A DNA stretch of 39,499 bases, from positions 1 to 39,499 of the forward strand of contig NZ_JAHAMK010000017.1 of NCBI RefSeq assembly GCF_018383585.1. Direction: 5' to 3'. Position 1 is the first letter of the stretch. The number at the start of each line of letters is the position of its first letter. Positions 38,658 to 39,499 of this stretch are shown piece after piece. The DNA comes from Microvirga sp. 3-52 (GTDB lineage Bacteria > Pseudomonadota > Alphaproteobacteria > Rhizobiales > Beijerinckiaceae). The translations under genes and the position numbers were made by a program. The notes beneath the pieces are model-generated. The model had not been told where the DNA came from, did no database searches, and saw only the letters and a program-made list of their open reading frames with translations.

Positions 38658-39499
38658 ATGACCGTGCATGCAAAGCCTGTGGATCGCCGCGTTGTTGAGC
38701 TGAAGGACCCGTCGCTGCTGGTGGGGCAGGCCTATGTGGCCGGCGAGTGGATCGATGCGCCGGACGGGAAGACCATTCCCGTCACTGATCCTTATGACGG
38801 GGCGCTCATCCTGGAGGTGCCCGACCTCGGTCCCGACGCCGCCCGCCGCGCCATCGACAAGGCTCATGAGGTGCAGAAGGACTGGGCCAAGCGAACGGCC
38901 AAGGAGCGCAGCGCCGTCCTGAGGAAATGGTACGACCTCATCATCGCCAATGCCGACGATCTGGCCCTGATCCTCACCACCGAGCAGGGCAAGCCGCTGA
39001 CCGAGGCCAAGGGCGAGGTGATCTCGAACGCCGCCTACATCGAGTGGTTCGCCGAGGAAGCCAAGCGCATCGACGGCGACGTCATTCCCGGCGCCAACCC
39101 GTCCCAGCGCATTGTGGTGCTCAAGCAGCCGGTGGGGGTGTGCGCGGCGATCACGCCCTGGAACTTTCCCAATGGCATGATCACCCGCAAAGTCGGCCCG
39201 GCGCTGGCGGCCGGCTGCACCATGGTGCTCAAGCCCGCCGCTCAGACCCCGCTTTCCGCCTTGGCGCTGGCCGTCCTGGCCGAGCGGGCCGGGGTGCCGA
39301 AGGGCGCGTTCTCCGTGGTCACCGGCGAGGCCAAGCCGATCGGCGAGGAGTTCTGCCACAACCCGAAGGTGGCCAAGATCACCTTCACCGGCTCGACCGG
39401 GGTCGGCCGCTGGCTGATGAAGGAGGCCGGCGACAGCATCAAGCGCCTATCGCTGGAACTGGGCGGCAATGCCCCCTTCATTGTGTTCGACGATGCCGA
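38658..39499 (+). CDS. NAD(P)-dependent aldehyde dehydrogenase, succinate-semialdehyde type, cut by window end
   Basis: The frame opens with ATG at 38658 (GGAG seven bases upstream) and is still open at the window end, giving 280 of about 490 residues. It shows TPWNFPNGMITRKVGPALAA (the catalytic Asn and cofactor-binding helix), LKPAAQTPLSALALAVLAER, VTGEAKPIGEEF, FTGSTGVGRWLMKEA (Rossmann loop) and the general-base Glu in SLELGGNAPFIVFDDA. The catalytic Cys lies beyond the end. The overall pattern (VGQAYVAGEWIDAPDGKTIP, LTTEQGKPLTEAKGEV) is that of GabD-like succinate-semialdehyde dehydrogenases. Being divergent from a GMC alcohol dehydrogenase operon, it may oxidise the aldehyde that the GMC enzyme makes. 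Confidence 0.9.
   Translation, partial: MTVHAKPVDRRVVELKDPSLLVGQAYVAGEWIDAPDGKTIPVTDPYDGALILEVPDLGPDAARRAIDKAHEVQKDWAKRTAKERSAVLRKWYDLIIANADDLALILTTEQGKPLTEAKGEVISNAAYIEWFAEEAKRIDGDVIPGANPSQRIVVLKQPVGVCAAITPWNFPNGMITRKVGPALAAGCTMVLKPAAQTPLSALALAVLAERAGVPKGAFSVVTGEAKPIGEEFCHNPKVAKITFTGSTGVGRWLMKEAGDSIKRLSLELGGNAPFIVFDDA

Noticed and set aside
1..39499. CRISPR arrays, tRNA or rRNA genes, prophage structural genes
   Set aside because: I saw no regularly spaced repeats, no cloverleaf-like segment with a conserved T-loop and no phage head or tail proteins while reading the window, though a program scan was not possible.

Overview
The window looks like chromosome or a large replicon of an alphaproteobacterium of the order Hyphomicrobiales (Rhizobiales), most likely Methylobacteriaceae and possibly a Microvirga-like soil bacterium. 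The reasons are an LexA box of the alphaproteobacterial form GTTC-N7-GTTC, an EcfG-type promoter, an sRNA resembling the rhizobial MmgR/suhB family, adenylate cyclase-TolB-TPR proteins, PRC-barrel proteins and a GMC oxidoreductase/Liv transporter block. The genus is inferred from gene style, not proven.

Region 1 (1-6.0 kb) is a patchwork. It holds the 3' end of an IS630-type transposase, an unknown gene cut by it, a PD-(D/E)XK nuclease, a truncated NYN-domain fragment, a CobB sirtuin with a premature stop, a GNAT acetyltransferase, a GlsB-type membrane protein and a coiled-coil gene under a LexA box. Region 2 (6.1-8.3 kb) is a complete RecD2-like helicase.

Region 3 (8.4-22.5 kb) is accessory DNA built around two copies of one gene module. 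Each copy has a 128-aa protein, a convergent class III cyclase with TolB-like and TPR parts, a secreted NTF2-like protein, a 45-aa basic protein and a secreted PRC-barrel protein. A 183-bp patch at the start of both copies is almost identical (2 mismatches) although the flanking sequence has diverged. Copy A (8.4-13.6 kb) also carries two decayed IS630 C-terminal relics bracketing the NTF2-like gene, a truncated metallo-beta-lactamase-fold gene, a DsrE-like gene and a NepR-like gene, and it adjoins a stress operon with a good EcfG promoter. Between the copies are small unknown genes, a LuxR-type regulator, a DUF1330 gene and a RidA gene.

Region 4 (22.6-31.9 kb) holds two small unknown genes, an MmgR/suhB-like sRNA with its own promoter and terminator, a Cache-GGDEF diguanylate cyclase, a TerC-family protein, a DEDDh exonuclease, a lytic transglycosylase, a gene-poor stretch near 29 kb and two more LuxR-type regulators related to the one at 16 kb.

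Region 5 (31.9-39.5 kb) is an ordinary catabolic block: livK-livG-livF-livH-livM followed by a GMC alcohol dehydrogenase on the minus strand, and a divergent aldehyde dehydrogenase that runs off the window. Together these suggest import of a small substrate and its oxidation from alcohol to aldehyde to acid; the substrate cannot be read from the sequence.
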